From positions 1,116,001 through 1,180,000 of the forward strand of contig BAAHQB010000028.1 of NCBI GenBank assembly GCA_054601695.1: DNA of 64,000 nucleotides, in the 5' to 3' direction. The position numbers were made by a program, and so were the translations under genes. This DNA comes from Amorphochlora amoebiformis (lineage: Eukaryota; Cercozoa; Chlorarachniophyceae). Of the stretch, positions 43,746-56,231 are shown piece by piece (position 1 is the first letter of the stretch; the number at the start of each line of letters is the position of its first letter). Below the pieces are notes generated by a model that was not told the DNA's origin, did not search any database, and worked only from the letters and a program-made list of their open reading frames with translations.

Positions 43746-43975
43746 TCCCCCCCCCCTTCTCTCTCTCTCTCCTCTCTATCTCTCCTCAACCTCTCTATTT
43801 CTCTCCTCTCTCTCTCTTTCTCTCCTCCCTCTCTCTCTCTCTCTTAATCTTTCTTAATCTTTCTTAATCTTTCTCCTCTCTCTTGCTCATCTCTTTCTCT
43901 CTCCCTCCTCTCTCTATCTTCTCTCCCCCCTCTCTCTCTCTCTTCTCTGCCCTCTCTCTCTCTCTCTTCTCTCCC

Positions 43976-44006
<31 letters not shown>

Positions 44007-44175
44007 TCTACTCTCTCTGTACTCTTTCTCTATTTCTATTCTTTCTCTCTCTCTTCTCTCTCCCTTCTCTCTTCTCTCTCTCTCTTCTCCCTATCTCTCT
44101 CTTCTCTCTCTCTCTCTCTCTCCATTCTCTGTTTCTCTCTCTTCTCTCTTTCTTTCTCTTTCTCCCCTCTACACT
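43597..44175. repeat. Pyrimidine block
   Basis: CTCTC and TTTCTC repeats, with C9 near 43747 and a CTTAAT triplicate at about 43844-43870. Confidence 0.95.
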
Positions 44176-44232
44176 GAATACAGACACAGTAACTTGTTAC
44201 ACACTTACGTAATGTATATTATTTATAATATG

Positions 44233-44267
<35 letters not shown>

Positions 44268-44300
44268 GATTTGGGTGCGGTAAATTCTATCGGCGGACGA

Positions 44301-44343
44301 GCTCAGGGTAAGTATAGTATATGAAAATACCATAAATATATAC

Positions 44344-44382
<39 letters not shown>

Positions 44383-44429
44383 GCTCAGGGTAAGTATAGT
44401 ATATGAAAATACCATAAATATATACACAC

Positions 44430-44470
<41 letters not shown>

Positions 44471-44517
44471 GCTCAGGGTAAGTATAGTATATGAAAATAC
44501 CATAAATATATACACAC

Positions 44518-44550
<33 letters not shown>

Positions 44551-44591
44551 GCTCAGGGTAAGTACAGTATATGAAAATACCATAAATATAT

Positions 44592-44632
<41 letters not shown>

Positions 44633-44706
44633 GGTAAATATAGTATATGAAAATACCATGTATATATACACACACATATATATATATACACACATATATA
44701 TATTTG

Positions 44707-44720
<14 letters not shown>
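44301..44720 (+). repeat. Five tandem copies of a GCTCAGGGTAAGTATAGTAT unit
   Basis: Copies at 44301, 44383, 44471, 44551 and about 44629. All continue as ATGAAAATACCAT with (AT)n/(CA)n spacer; spacing 77-88 bases. The first copy sits at the end of a mixed island. Confidence 0.95.
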
Positions 44721-44743
<23 letters not shown>

Positions 44744-45120
44744 ATATATATACATTTACATAATACAATTATAAATATTAACATTACATAAAACCCAACA
44801 TATAGATATGTATATATATATATATATATGCATATATATATATATATATATATACTCTCACGCACACCCTCAGGTCCATCTCCGCCCAACATACATAAAT
44901 ACATACATCTATACATATATATATATATATATACACCTCAGATCCATCTCCGCCCATCTCACTAAATGCGCCCTTAGCCCATCAAATCGCCCAAAACAAT
45001 CCCCAACTCTCCCCCCCTCAAAACCAAATCAAATCCCTACCGGTGGTCACGTAAACTCGAATGACTTCAAGAATATTCTCTCTCCTCTCCTCCCTCCTCT
45101 TTCGCATTTTACGAGCTCAG
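44721..45120. other. AT microsatellite then C-rich island
   Basis: CATCTCCGCCCA is duplicated at 44877 and 44948. 44950-45120 is C-rich and ends in a pyrimidine tract with GAGCTCAG at about 45113-45120, resembling an intron 3' end. Confidence 0.6.
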
Positions 45121-45178
45121 TGAAAGCTCAGCGGCCTATCCCGAGGCTTGAAACCGAACGTACATCATCTAGATGCGG
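45121..45178 (+). other. Possible exon
   Basis: From the CAG at 45118-45120 a plus frame (VKAQRPIPRLETERTSSRC) runs to CGG|GTGAGT at 45179, a strong donor. The upstream frame is open too, so the start is unsure. Confidence 0.28.
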
Positions 45179-45303
45179 GTGAGTTGGATTTGAATTGGGT
45201 TGGGCGGGGGTTTGGGTGTGGTTGTGTGTGTGAGAGAGTGTATGTGTGTGTGTGTGTGTGTGTTGTGTGTGTTTTTGTATGTGTGTATATGTATGTATGT
45301 ATG

Positions 45304-45334
<31 letters not shown>

Positions 45335-45744
45335 GTACATACATATTAATATGTGTATAAAAAAAAAAATTGTTGTATTCTTTTATGTGTGTGTAAATCC
45401 AATTTTTGAAAAAAAAGAAAATAAATTAACATGTATATCAGGGGATGCGAGTCTTTGTAGTAGTAATGGTTGGAATTGTTATCTTACTATTAATATTAAT
45501 TAATAATAATAACACACGTAGTTTACTAACTCATATATATATATATATATATATATGTACATACATATATATATATATATGTATATATATATACATATAT
45601 AAATATATATGTGTGTATATATATACATATATAATATGTAAAAATATATTCATTAAAAACATATATAAACATCAATACATACATATATATATATATATAC
45701 ATACATACATACATTACATATAAACTGAAAACATATATACAACT
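45179..45744. repeat. TG microsatellite, A runs, AT microsatellite
   Basis: G/T-rich (TG)n at about 45220-45300 follows GTGAGT. AT-rich spacer lies at 45360-45530, then (AT)n. No gene. Confidence 0.85.
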
Positions 45745-46211
45745 ATGCCCAGACACAAGGAAAAAAAATCATTTCTCAGCCCCATCAAGCCGAAAAGATC
45801 ACTCAAACCCCATCCTCACACCAGGAATCCCGGGATTCCACTGAATCCCGGGGTAGTGACTACCGAAGGGGCTGCTACTAGCTCTGGGGTTAGTGCAGAT
45901 GTGTGTAAGTGTTGGTGTAATTGAGTATGAGTTTATATGTACATGTGTGTATGTATATATATAAATATATTCATATTTATTTGTTTTTGTGTACTTATGT
46001 TTGTTGTAATTCTACATATGATATATATATATATATATTTATTTGGAATATGAAAGTCTCTCAACCACAATACATATACATCATGTATATATATATATAT
46101 TTATATATTATACACATATATACATATATATATATGTATACATATATAATATATATATATATATGTATGTTCCCAGCTACGCCTCCCGTTGAAAATTTCG
46201 ATCCCACCTAA
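45745..46211 (+). CDS. Candidate two-exon gene with a microsatellite intron; family not recognised
   Basis: ATG at 45745 opens 53 codons plus one base (MPRHKEKKSFLSPIKPKRSL to TSSGVSADV), stopping before TGT|GTAAGT at 45905. The next good acceptor, TTCCCAG at 46170-46176, restores the frame and reads STPPVENFDPT and TAA (46209-46211), giving 64 residues. The 272-base intron is mostly (AT)n. A different frame of exon 2 reads RLPLKISIPPNPIRPKKK to AAG|GTATTT, so a longer gene is possible. The protein is basic N-terminally and Ser/Pro/Gly-rich, with no known domain. Confidence 0.35.
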
Positions 46212-46470
46212 CCCTATCAGGCCCAAGAAAAAGGTATTTTATATATATACATATATATATATGTATATAAATATATATATATATATATATAATTATATGT
46301 ACATATATATATATATATATATTCTCATATTTACTGTGAACTATTCACCTTTTCACCACAAACGTCGTAAAAAAAATATCCTATGGACACGTGTCTGAAT
46401 CTCGGAATGCGATAGCTACTAGAGGGCTCTTAGAGGGGGTTACTTTGGGTACTGTCACGGTGTGTGTCCC
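46212..46470. repeat. AT microsatellite then mixed island
   Basis: (AT)n to 46322, then non-repetitive sequence leading into telomere-like repeats. No gene seen. Confidence 0.8.
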
Positions 46471-46650
46471 GGTTAGGGTTAGCTCTAAAGTTAAGGGTGA
46501 CGTTTAGCGCTAGGGTTAGGGTTAGAGTTAGGGTTAGGGTTAGGGTTACGGTTAGTAATAGCGCCAAGGTTAAGAATGAGGGTTAACGCTAGGGTTAGGG
46601 CTAGGGTTAGGGTTAGGGTTAGGGTTGTTAGGGTTAGGGTTAGGGCCAGA
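46471..46650 (+). repeat. Interstitial telomere-like block (TTAGGG)
   Basis: GGGTTA runs at about 46512-46552 and 46582-46645 with variants, followed by GGGCCAGACACGTG. A similar GCCAGACACGG follows the block at 38344. Confidence 0.94.
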
Positions 46651-46779
46651 CACGTGCCTGATTGAGGTATTTGTCAGTCGGTTACGATATTACTGAAGGG
46701 TGTAACGGGTTACATTGGGTAAATAAGGCTGTGTAATTGTTATGTATATATATATATATATATATTATATCTATATATC

Positions 46780-46827
<48 letters not shown>

Positions 46828-47172
46828 ATAGGATTGGGACTGGGTAACACTAGCAAGCAAAGAATTGTGTTATCGATATATGTCCAAGTATATATATATA
46901 TATATATATATACTGTTGTAATATATATATATATATATATTATATATCTTCAGTCAAAATCAACTACCAGCCGCAGCCGATTGGACATGATTAGGTATAT
47001 TTATATGTGTATATATGTATATATATATATGTATATATGTATATATATATATATATGTATATATATAATATATATATATGGAGTATTGGATATAATATGA
47101 TATATAACATGATTACACATAATTGTATATGAATAAGTATATTTATATGCACGCACATACATATGTTTATGC

Positions 47173-47213
<41 letters not shown>

Positions 47214-47226
47214 AAGTGTGTGTATA
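46651..47226. repeat. Mixed island then AT microsatellite
   Basis: 46651-46745 mixed, then (AT)n with islands at 46830-46885 and 46948-46998. No gene. Confidence 0.8.
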
Positions 47227-47229
47227 TGT

Positions 47230-47282
47230 TCTTGCTTTATTTTCCAGTATTAATACTTGTGTCGGCTCACCTACAAATATAT

Positions 47283-47337
<55 letters not shown>

Positions 47338-47358
47338 CATATATACACATATATGTAA

Positions 47359-47390
<32 letters not shown>

Positions 47391-47480
47391 CTAGGTGCTC
47401 GCCTTTGTTTTCCAGTGTTAATAGTTGTATTGGATCACCTACAAATATATATTATATATTATATATATATATATAATATA

Positions 47481-47521
<41 letters not shown>

Positions 47522-47613
47522 TGCTCGCCTTTGTTTTCCAGTGTTAATAGTAGTTGTATTGGATCGCCTACAAATATATATTATATATATTGTATATATA
47601 TATATATAATATA

Positions 47614-47646
<33 letters not shown>

Positions 47647-47870
47647 GGTGCTCGCCTTTGTTTTCCACTGTTAATAGTTGTATTGGATCACCTACAAATA
47701 TATATTATATATTATATATATATATATATATATAATATATATATATATATATAAAAATATATATATGTATATATAGGTGCTCGCCTTTGTTTTCCAGTGT
47801 TAATAGTTGTATTGGATCGCCTTTTTCTCCAGGCTTCTTTTCTCGATCTTCGAATTTCAGGTGTCATGGA
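47230..47870 (+). repeat. Five tandem copies of a TTTTCCAG-bearing island
   Basis: GTGCTCGCCTTTGTTTTCCA starts near 47395, 47521, 47648 and 47777, with a diverged copy from 47230. Each continues as GTGTTAATA..TTGTATTGGATC(A/G)CC and (AT)n. The last copy runs on into unique sequence with two more CAG acceptor-like sites. Confidence 0.96.
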
Positions 47871-47882
47871 ATATACAGTATA

Positions 47883-47919
<37 letters not shown>

Positions 47920-48179
47920 ATATATATATATATATAGTACGTGTTTGATATGTAAATGCATATATGTGTACGTATAAACATGTATTCATATTCTTGTACT
48001 GTACATATTTATATATATATATATATATATATACGTTATATACATATAATATATATATATATATATATAAGATATATATATATATATTTTCATATTCATT
48101 GATAGTAACAAGTTACCAAAACTATTCTTGCTATACTACAATGCAGTTTTATTGTAATACAGTATACTGAAAAAATAGT

Positions 48180-48217
<38 letters not shown>

Positions 48218-48243
48218 TATTACCTAAATATTCGTAAACATAT
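47871..48243. repeat. AT microsatellite field
   Basis: (AT)n with AT-rich spacer at 48090-48180. No gene. Confidence 0.93.
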
Positions 48244-48510
48244 ATGTATACACGTGTACTTACACCGCATACATACACCAGCCCAACCACCTCGCTCCTC
48301 ACCGACCTCCAATCCCCCACGACCCTTACCACCTCCCCCCTTAGTCTGTCCCTCCAGCTGACCTCACCTTTAGAATCCGGCACAACCAGAATCCCGGGAT
48401 TCAGCGGGGATTTCAACTGGTCCGACGGTCCAGGTTCTATATTGTCAGGAGAATCTCTAACTTTGGACTCAAACCAGGATCAAGGCGATCCAGACCCATG
48501 GCTCAGCTAA
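48244..48510 (+). CDS. Candidate ORF or exon, 88 codons, family not recognised
   Basis: ATG at 48244 to TAA at 48508-48510 in non-repetitive, GC-balanced sequence. The N-terminal half is Thr/Ser/Pro/Leu-rich (DLQSPTTLTTSPLSLSLQL); the C-terminal half is acidic and Gly/Ser/Asp-rich (FSGDFNWSDGPGSILSGESL, then DQGDPDPWLS). An 88-codon open frame in mixed sequence is uncommon by chance, but the minus strand is also open here for about 60 codons (MKSPLNPGILVVPDSKGEVS). It may be a repeat-derived fragment, because it holds the AATCCCGGGATT palindrome shared with 45828. Confidence 0.35.
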   Translation: MYTRVLTPHTYTSPTTSLLTDLQSPTTLTTSPLSLSLQLTSPLESGTTRIPGFSGDFNWSDGPGSILSGESLTLDSNQDQGDPDPWLS

Positions 48511-49202
48511 TCCTGAGGTTGACTCGCAATTGGGATTCCTGGCTGGCTACCGTAATAAACTACAGAATTATCTCAGATAATAGTAGAGATATCTGATATA
48601 TCGAGTAGATAATGCTAGGTATTCGATAGCCAAGCCTTTGTTCATACGCGGCGCACTGCGCATGCCAAAGCGAATTATATATGTCAGCTCGATTTGATAG
48701 ACACGTTCTATAGTAACTAAGTGTCTAGTGTGTACATGATAATCAGTTATAATGATTGATAATAAAGGTTCTTATAATTTTTTTTTTTTTAAATCGAAAT
48801 CGTGATCCGGTGTCGGGTAGTTGCATTTATATCTTCGTATATCAATGATCACTCTATATCTAGTTCTTGTAGTATCTATATGACAGTAGCTAGCCGCAGT
48901 TTTAATTGTTGTATATAAACTGTATAGCAGAGATGAATGAATTCAAGGGTCACGTTATACAATATATATCACTAGTGTACTAAAATAACTACATCTCTAG
49001 ACTATACAGCCTAGAGATAGTATCTAAAGTATCGCCGTCTTTAAATATCTAGTGCTAGCCTAGTAACCACTATTTATTAGGTAAAATCTAGAAAATTCAA
49101 AGTGGAAATCACATTTAGAGTGTGACATGAAATCGACACAGACCTTTTTTGAACGTTATAATTAAGTACAAATTTATTTTAACTGTAACTATAGTTTAAA
49201 GA
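48511..49202. other. AT-rich non-microsatellite spacer, no gene seen
   Basis: About 690 bases without long simple repeats, rich in CTAGATA/TATCTAG-type words, with a T11 run near 48779. GGGATTCCTGG at 48532 is an inverted piece of the palindrome-bearing repeat. Confidence 0.6.
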
Positions 49203-49330
49203 CTAGACGGAGGCGATGTGTATCCAGGAAACCACGCGCGTTTGGGATTCGAGAGACATGCGAAAAAGAACATTGCCCCTGCGCTTCCCTCGAATAAAGT
49301 ACGAGATTGTCCTGTGTTCTTTTCCAACTA
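49203..49330 (+). other. Exon-like island
   Basis: A plus frame from about 49203 reads DGGDVYPGNHARLGFERHAK, then [18 protein letters not shown], and enters (AT)n. A second plus frame from ATG 49216 is open too (MCIQETTRVWDSRDMRKRTL). There is no clear splice pair. Confidence 0.3.
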
Positions 49331-49659
49331 TGATATATATATATATATTATATGTATGTATATGTATGTATATATATGTATATATATGTGTGTGTGTGTA
49401 TGTGTGTAAATATTTTTATACGCACACATACACATACATATATACATATATGTATATATATATATATTATATTATATATATATATTATATACTATGATAA
49501 TATATATATATATATATATATTAATAATAATATATCATGATAACTATGAATAATTAGGAATCATATCTATGCAGATATATTTTATACGTATATTTCTGAT
49601 ATTACATATTTTTGTAGATGAGTGTATAATACATGCATCTATGTATGTGTAAATAATAT

Positions 49660-49698
<39 letters not shown>

Positions 49699-49715
49699 TA
49701 TAGATGTATAATTAA

Positions 49716-49752
<37 letters not shown>

Positions 49753-49814
49753 CATATATAATATACATATTTACATATATTGTATATACACATATGGATA
49801 TGTATAATATATAT

Positions 49815-49876
<62 letters not shown>

Positions 49877-49975
49877 AACATGAACATATCAATATGATCA
49901 ATATCTACAAAATCATACAAAATACATACCATTAATATGTACATCTCTAATATCCCAATGTACATGACAATTAGG
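49331..49975. repeat. AT microsatellite field
   Basis: (AT)n with ATGT, plus AT-rich spacer at 49540-49660 and 49870-49975. Confidence 0.93.
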
Positions 49976-49979
49976 ATCG

Positions 49980-50425
49980 GATAGAGAGATAGAGTGAGAG
50001 TGAGAGAAAGAGAGAGGAAGAGAAATAAGAGAGAGTGAGAGTGAGAGAAAAGAGAGGAGGAAGAGAAATAAGAGAGAGTGAGAGTGAGAGAAAGAGAGAG
50101 GAAGAGAAAGAAGACAGAGAGAGAGAGTGAGAGTGAGAAAAAAGAGAGAGGAGGAAGAGAAATAAGAGAGGGAGAGAGAGTGAGAGAAAGAGAAAAGAGA
50201 GAGGAAAAGAAATAAGAGAGAGAAGTGAGAATGAGAGAAAAGAGAGGAGGAAGAGAAATAAGAGAGAGTGAGAGTGAGAGAAAAGAGAGAGGAAAAGAAT
50301 TAAGAGAGAGAGAGAGAGTGAGAGTGAGAGAAAGAGAGAGGAAAAGAATGAAGAGAGAGAGAGAGAGAGAGTGAGAGTGAGAGAAAGAGAGAGGAAGAGA
50401 AATAAGAGAGAGAGAGAGAGAGTAC
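49980..50425. repeat. Purine block with GAGTGAGAGTGAGAG units
   Basis: Irregular ~45-base units ending in GGAAGAGAAATAAGAGAGAG. A mixed island follows at 50426-50505. Confidence 0.95.
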
Positions 50426-50505
50426 CTCTTCCCATCGCGAGAGCGCCACACGGCCAAAGTGACGGGCTCTGTCAAGCCATTTGCGGTCATCAGTAGCCTG
50501 GTACC

Positions 50506-50514
50506 TATATATTG

Positions 50515-50556
<42 letters not shown>

Positions 50557-50571
50557 GTGCATATGTATATA

Positions 50572-50611
<40 letters not shown>

Positions 50612-50819
50612 TGCATGTGAGTATGTTATGTTCGTTATCTGTATATGGATATGTAAATATATATGTTATACATCTACATTTATATACATATACCTACACG
50701 CATATATATATATATATAATGTGTATATATATGTATATATATATATAGTATTTTATTTTACATATATACATATATATAAAAATATATATGTATATATTCT
50801 TATATATTTTTATGTAATG

Positions 50820-50861
<42 letters not shown>

Positions 50862-50977
50862 GGACGTATCGGCTCACTTTGTCCTGTTTCTCTGTATTCC
50901 TCTCACTCATAATGTGTACACCACGTGCATTACAAAACTATACACATATATGTATATTTGTATATATATATATGTAT

Positions 50978-51043
<66 letters not shown>

Positions 51044-51304
51044 ATATATACATGCGAAAAATTAAACATGTATTTACCTCTGTACACATAAAACACATAT
51101 ATATGTTTAAAAAAAAAGTGCATATAGGTTTGTTTATGTATCATACACTATTACAGAAGAAACATATGTAGGCATAAACATATATAAAAACAGTATATAG
51201 CTTTGTTTATGTATAATACACTAATGTATAATACACTATTACAGATGTAGCATGAGTAGGCCGTTTCCACAGATTGAGTGACAGAGACCCAAACCCTAAG
51301 AATA
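50506..51304. repeat. AT microsatellite with duplicated island
   Basis: GTTTATGTAT(C/A)ATACACTA and TACACTATTACAGA are each repeated between 51130 and 51245. Long (AT)n at 50982-51035. Confidence 0.9.
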
Positions 51305-51393
51305 CCAAAATTATGTTTGTTTAAGGTATTTTCTCACATGCATATAAAACGTGAAGAAATGGGTGTGTTTATACTTGTATATACAATGCATAG

Positions 51394-51436
<43 letters not shown>

Positions 51437-51523
51437 CCAAATTATGTTTGTTTAAGGGATTCTCTCACATGCATATAAAGCGTGAAGAAATGGGTGTATT
51501 ATACTTGTATATACAATGCATAG

Positions 51524-51561
<38 letters not shown>

Positions 51562-51647
51562 AAATTATGTTTGTTTAAGGTATTCTCTCACATGCATATA
51601 AAGCGTGAAGAAATGGGTGTATTTATACTTGTATATACAATGCATAG

Positions 51648-51682
<35 letters not shown>

Positions 51683-51875
51683 AAAATTATGTTTGTTTGA
51701 GATATACTCTCACATTCACTTAAAACGTGAAGAAATATGTGTATTTATACTTGTGTATACAATGCATAGAAATATATATATATATATACCAAAATTATGT
51801 TTGTTTAAGGTATGCTCTCACATGCATACAAAACGTGTAGACATATGTTTATTTATACTTATATATACAATGCCT
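51305..51875 (+). repeat. Five tandem copies of a ~90-base island that stays open in one frame
   Basis: Starts at 51305, 51437, 51560, 51681 and 51789 (AAAATTATGTTTGTTTAAGG). Four copies translate as KLCLFKVFSHMHIKREEMG.. with conservative changes. Copy 2 has a one-base deletion. (AT)n spacers differ in length and shift frame between copies. Confidence 0.95.
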
Positions 51876-52012
51876 ACATATATATATATATATATTAATA
51901 ATAATAATAATAGTAATAATAATATATATATATATATATATATATATTTAGGTAGATACATATTTGGATGAACATGAACATAACACACAAATAATATGAA
52001 ATACATATATAT

Positions 52013-52055
<43 letters not shown>

Positions 52056-52263
52056 ACCTTGTTCTTATATACATATAACCCAATATATATATAAGATATA
52101 AATATATATATTTATTATACAATATTCACACAAAAATTGAATACATCTAAACACCACCTGCATTTAGTAAGAGGGAAAATATATATTATACAAAAATTCA
52201 CACTAAAATTGAATACATCTAAACATATACATACATACATAAAATTAAATATATATATTTTAC

Positions 52264-52314
<51 letters not shown>

Positions 52315-52663
52315 TATACATCTATATGCATATATATGCATATAATATATCATATATATTACATCTATATATATGTATATATTTATATATGTGTATATGT
52401 GTATATGTGTATATATATGTATATATAAACGTATATATTAACATAAGTTTCTATGTATATCTCCGAGTATATATATATATATAATATGTGTATATGTAGA
52501 TATATTAATCTATACATATATATATGTATATACATATGTTCTTATATATATGTATATATATATATATATATTTAGAAATCTTTATATGTATATATGTATA
52601 TATATATATATTTATATATATATATATATATATCTAATTATTTATGCATGTGTATGTATATTG

Positions 52664-52699
<36 letters not shown>

Positions 52700-52866
52700 G
52701 TGTGTATAATTTTTAAAAAAAAATTTCCATAGGAATATTGATCTTTATTACATAATATGTAAATACATACATACAGATATGTACATATGCGTATGAGAGT
52801 ATATATATATATATATATGCATACATATATTTTATATATATATAATTTACATACAAGTATTTATGT

Positions 52867-52919
<53 letters not shown>

Positions 52920-52962
52920 GTGTGTATATTTTAGGTACATTCATACATACAATTCGCTACAT

Positions 52963-53013
<51 letters not shown>

Positions 53014-53104
53014 GTCAAAAAACTATGTGTATATATTATTTACATACATACATGTATATGTATATACATACACATATATATATATATAATATATATATAT
53101 ATAT

Positions 53105-53140
<36 letters not shown>
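51876..53140. repeat. AT microsatellite field with a duplicated island
   Basis: (AAT)n at 51896-51925. AAAATTGAATACATCTAAACA occurs at 52134 and 52205. (AT)n elsewhere. Confidence 0.93.
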
Positions 53141-53148
<8 letters not shown>

Positions 53149-53284
53149 AACCTCTCCTAAAGTCTCTGCGGCTTCTAATGCGAATGCTCGTATACATATA
53201 TATACACATATTTTTATATATATATATATATATATTATATAAACCTCTCCTAAAGTCTCTGCGGCTTCTAATGCGAATGCTCGT

Positions 53285-53326
<42 letters not shown>

Positions 53327-53375
53327 CCTCTCCTAAAGTCTCTGCGGCTCCTAATGCGAATGCTCGTATCTCTTC
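53141..53375. repeat. Three tandem copies of an island
   Basis: CCTCTCCTAAAGTCTCTGCG at about 53151, 53243 and 53327, each with CTTCTAATGCGAATGCTCGT (third has GGCTCC). (AT)n between. Confidence 0.96.
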
Positions 53376-53412
53376 CCTCTCTTTTTCATTCCTGTATAAA
53401 AACAGTATATAT

Positions 53413-53446
<34 letters not shown>

Positions 53447-53506
53447 ATCCTAATATTCATGGATATATATTGTAACGTGTCTACAAAGATACACATATAT
53501 ACCTAC

Positions 53507-53544
<38 letters not shown>

Positions 53545-53607
53545 GTATGTATGTATGTATACATACTATTTCTGTATAGAGAAAGAGAGAGAGTAGGGAG
53601 AGGATGT

Positions 53608-53661
<54 letters not shown>

Positions 53662-53662
53662 G

Positions 53663-53694
<32 letters not shown>

Positions 53695-53711
53695 TACATA
53701 TATATGTATTT
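53376..53711. repeat. AT microsatellite field
   Basis: (AT)n with a short GAGAGA patch at 53579-53600. No gene. Confidence 0.95.
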
Positions 53712-53959
53712 TGTTAACTTACACCGGAACCTATAGCTACTTAACTACGCGGCTGCTGGCTAGATACCGTTAGTTCCTTAGAGTATACGAGTAGTAGCAC
53801 AATAGTCGGAACCCAGGAAATCTCGGAACCCATACGGTTCCGGAGGAAGAAAGGAAGAAAGGAAGTATCCGACTACCGCGCAAAAGTTATCAATAATCAT
53901 TCGTCATAATCCAAACGGACAACAGTCAATCGGACAACTACCGCTGCTACGCTGGCAAT
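53712..53959 (+). mobile_element. Dispersed repeat copy C, diverged
   Basis: Begins TGTTAAC and has CATAATCCAAACGGACAACA near the 3' end, matching copy A (CATAATCC..CGAACGGACAATA). It also contains GGAAGAAA repeats absent from A and B. It is the least similar of the three. Confidence 0.55.
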
Positions 53960-53980
53960 ATATATATATACATATATATG

Positions 53981-54017
<37 letters not shown>

Positions 54018-54103
54018 GCATGGGATTGGAGAGAGGGTATATTATACATATATATATATATATATAAATAAATATTATGAATATGTCAACACACACACAC
54101 ACG

Positions 54104-54143
<40 letters not shown>

Positions 54144-54214
54144 TATATATAATTTATATTTAAAAATATAATATATATATATACAATATTATATATTATA
54201 TATATATATATAAA

Positions 54215-54246
<32 letters not shown>

Positions 54247-54341
54247 CATATATATATATATATATATATGGTATACAATATATATATATATATATATATA
54301 CATATTAGATTTATAATATATATATGTATATATTATATATA

Positions 54342-54377
<36 letters not shown>

Positions 54378-54484
54378 ATGTATTTAAAAATATATTTCAA
54401 CTCAGAACTGCATACTTTTAGTATTGTATAATCTCTCTCTCTCTATCTATATTGGAATATATCTCTGTACATGCACATATATAT

Positions 54485-54516
<32 letters not shown>

Positions 54517-54889
54517 GTATCACTTGTCTTCGATCAAAATCCCGCGAAATGCTCTTTTAGAAGTGTTTCTCCTCTTACGTTGGTTAGCCTAGATAAATAG
54601 GTGCGAATATATGTAGGTATATTTCTAATACTATATGTGTAAGTACGTATGTTCTTGTATGTATGCATTACATACGTGTATATGTATGTGCTGTGTTCAC
54701 TGTGTATAATTGTGTAATTGTATGTATGTGTATGTGTATGAGTGAATTGATGTACGTATATAAGTATATATATATATATATATATATATATTGTATTTAT
54801 GTGTGTTTTTTATCTACATATCACAAAATATTTAAACACTATATATATATATATATATACATTATATATATATATATATTATATATATG

Positions 54890-54941
<52 letters not shown>

Positions 54942-55029
54942 CGTGGGGCTAGATGCTGTGATAAGGTGTAGCAGGGGGGATATGCCAGACGGAGCGCTGA
55001 GAGATATGATATATATACGCATATATTAA

Positions 55030-55063
<34 letters not shown>

Positions 55064-55119
55064 CATATGTATACATTGTACTTATGGACATTTTTTAAAG
55101 ATATGAATTATATATTATG

Positions 55120-55155
<36 letters not shown>

Positions 55156-55400
55156 TATATTTGGTGGATAAACCATATGCATGTACATGCATACATACAT
55201 AGATATACAGCATGTATGTATGTGCATATAAATATATGTGCATAGATGAATGTAGATATTAACATTTAATTATATTATGTATGTATATATGAGTATACAT
55301 ACATATGTAATATATATATATATATATACATATATACACGCATGTATTATGTTCATATACCCCCTATATATATATATATATATATATATAGATACATATG

Positions 55401-55479
<79 letters not shown>

Positions 55480-55484
55480 TTCAC
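53960..55484. repeat. AT microsatellite field with small islands
   Basis: Islands at 54515-54610 and 54935-55010. AT-rich unique patch 55080-55260. (CA)n at 54090-54110. No firm gene. Confidence 0.88.
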
Positions 55485-55571
55485 CCTGAACACCACTGGA
55501 CAAGGCGGTCGCGGGCACCGTCGTAGTAGGACCGGAGCTGTATTATTTAATAATATATAAGGTAATACTTT

Positions 55572-55671
55572 ACCAGAAGTATAAGAGGGTTTTATGATAT
55601 GTTCTAGAGTATCTTACATCTAATATATATATATATATAAATATATATATATATGTATATATATGCATATG

Positions 55672-55714
<43 letters not shown>

Positions 55715-55716
55715 AT

Positions 55717-55756
<40 letters not shown>

Positions 55757-55886
55757 ATATATTTAAATATATCTACATATAATGTAAACGGTTATACATT
55801 GGCAGCAGTATAAGAGTTATGCATTATCTGTTCTAGTATACGTTACATCTCATATATATATATATATATAAATATATACATATATG

Positions 55887-55918
<32 letters not shown>

Positions 55919-56174
55919 AATAATATATATTTTTATATATATGTATGTATATCAATATATATATATATATAGAATGAAAGTGTTGTATGATATTCTCTAG
56001 AGTACCTTACATCCCAAATATACATACATATGGATATGTTTAAATATATCTATACATATCATATAAAATATAAGTTAACACATTAGCAGAGGCATGGGAT
56101 TTTTTTTGTATGATATATCCTAGAATACGTTACATCTCATATGTTTTCTTACATAGGTATATATTTAAGCATAT

Positions 56175-56231
<57 letters not shown>

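Noticed and set aside
51305-51875. CRISPR-like array of islands with regular spacing
   Set aside because: The spacers are all (AT)n and the units vary. It is a tandem duplication.
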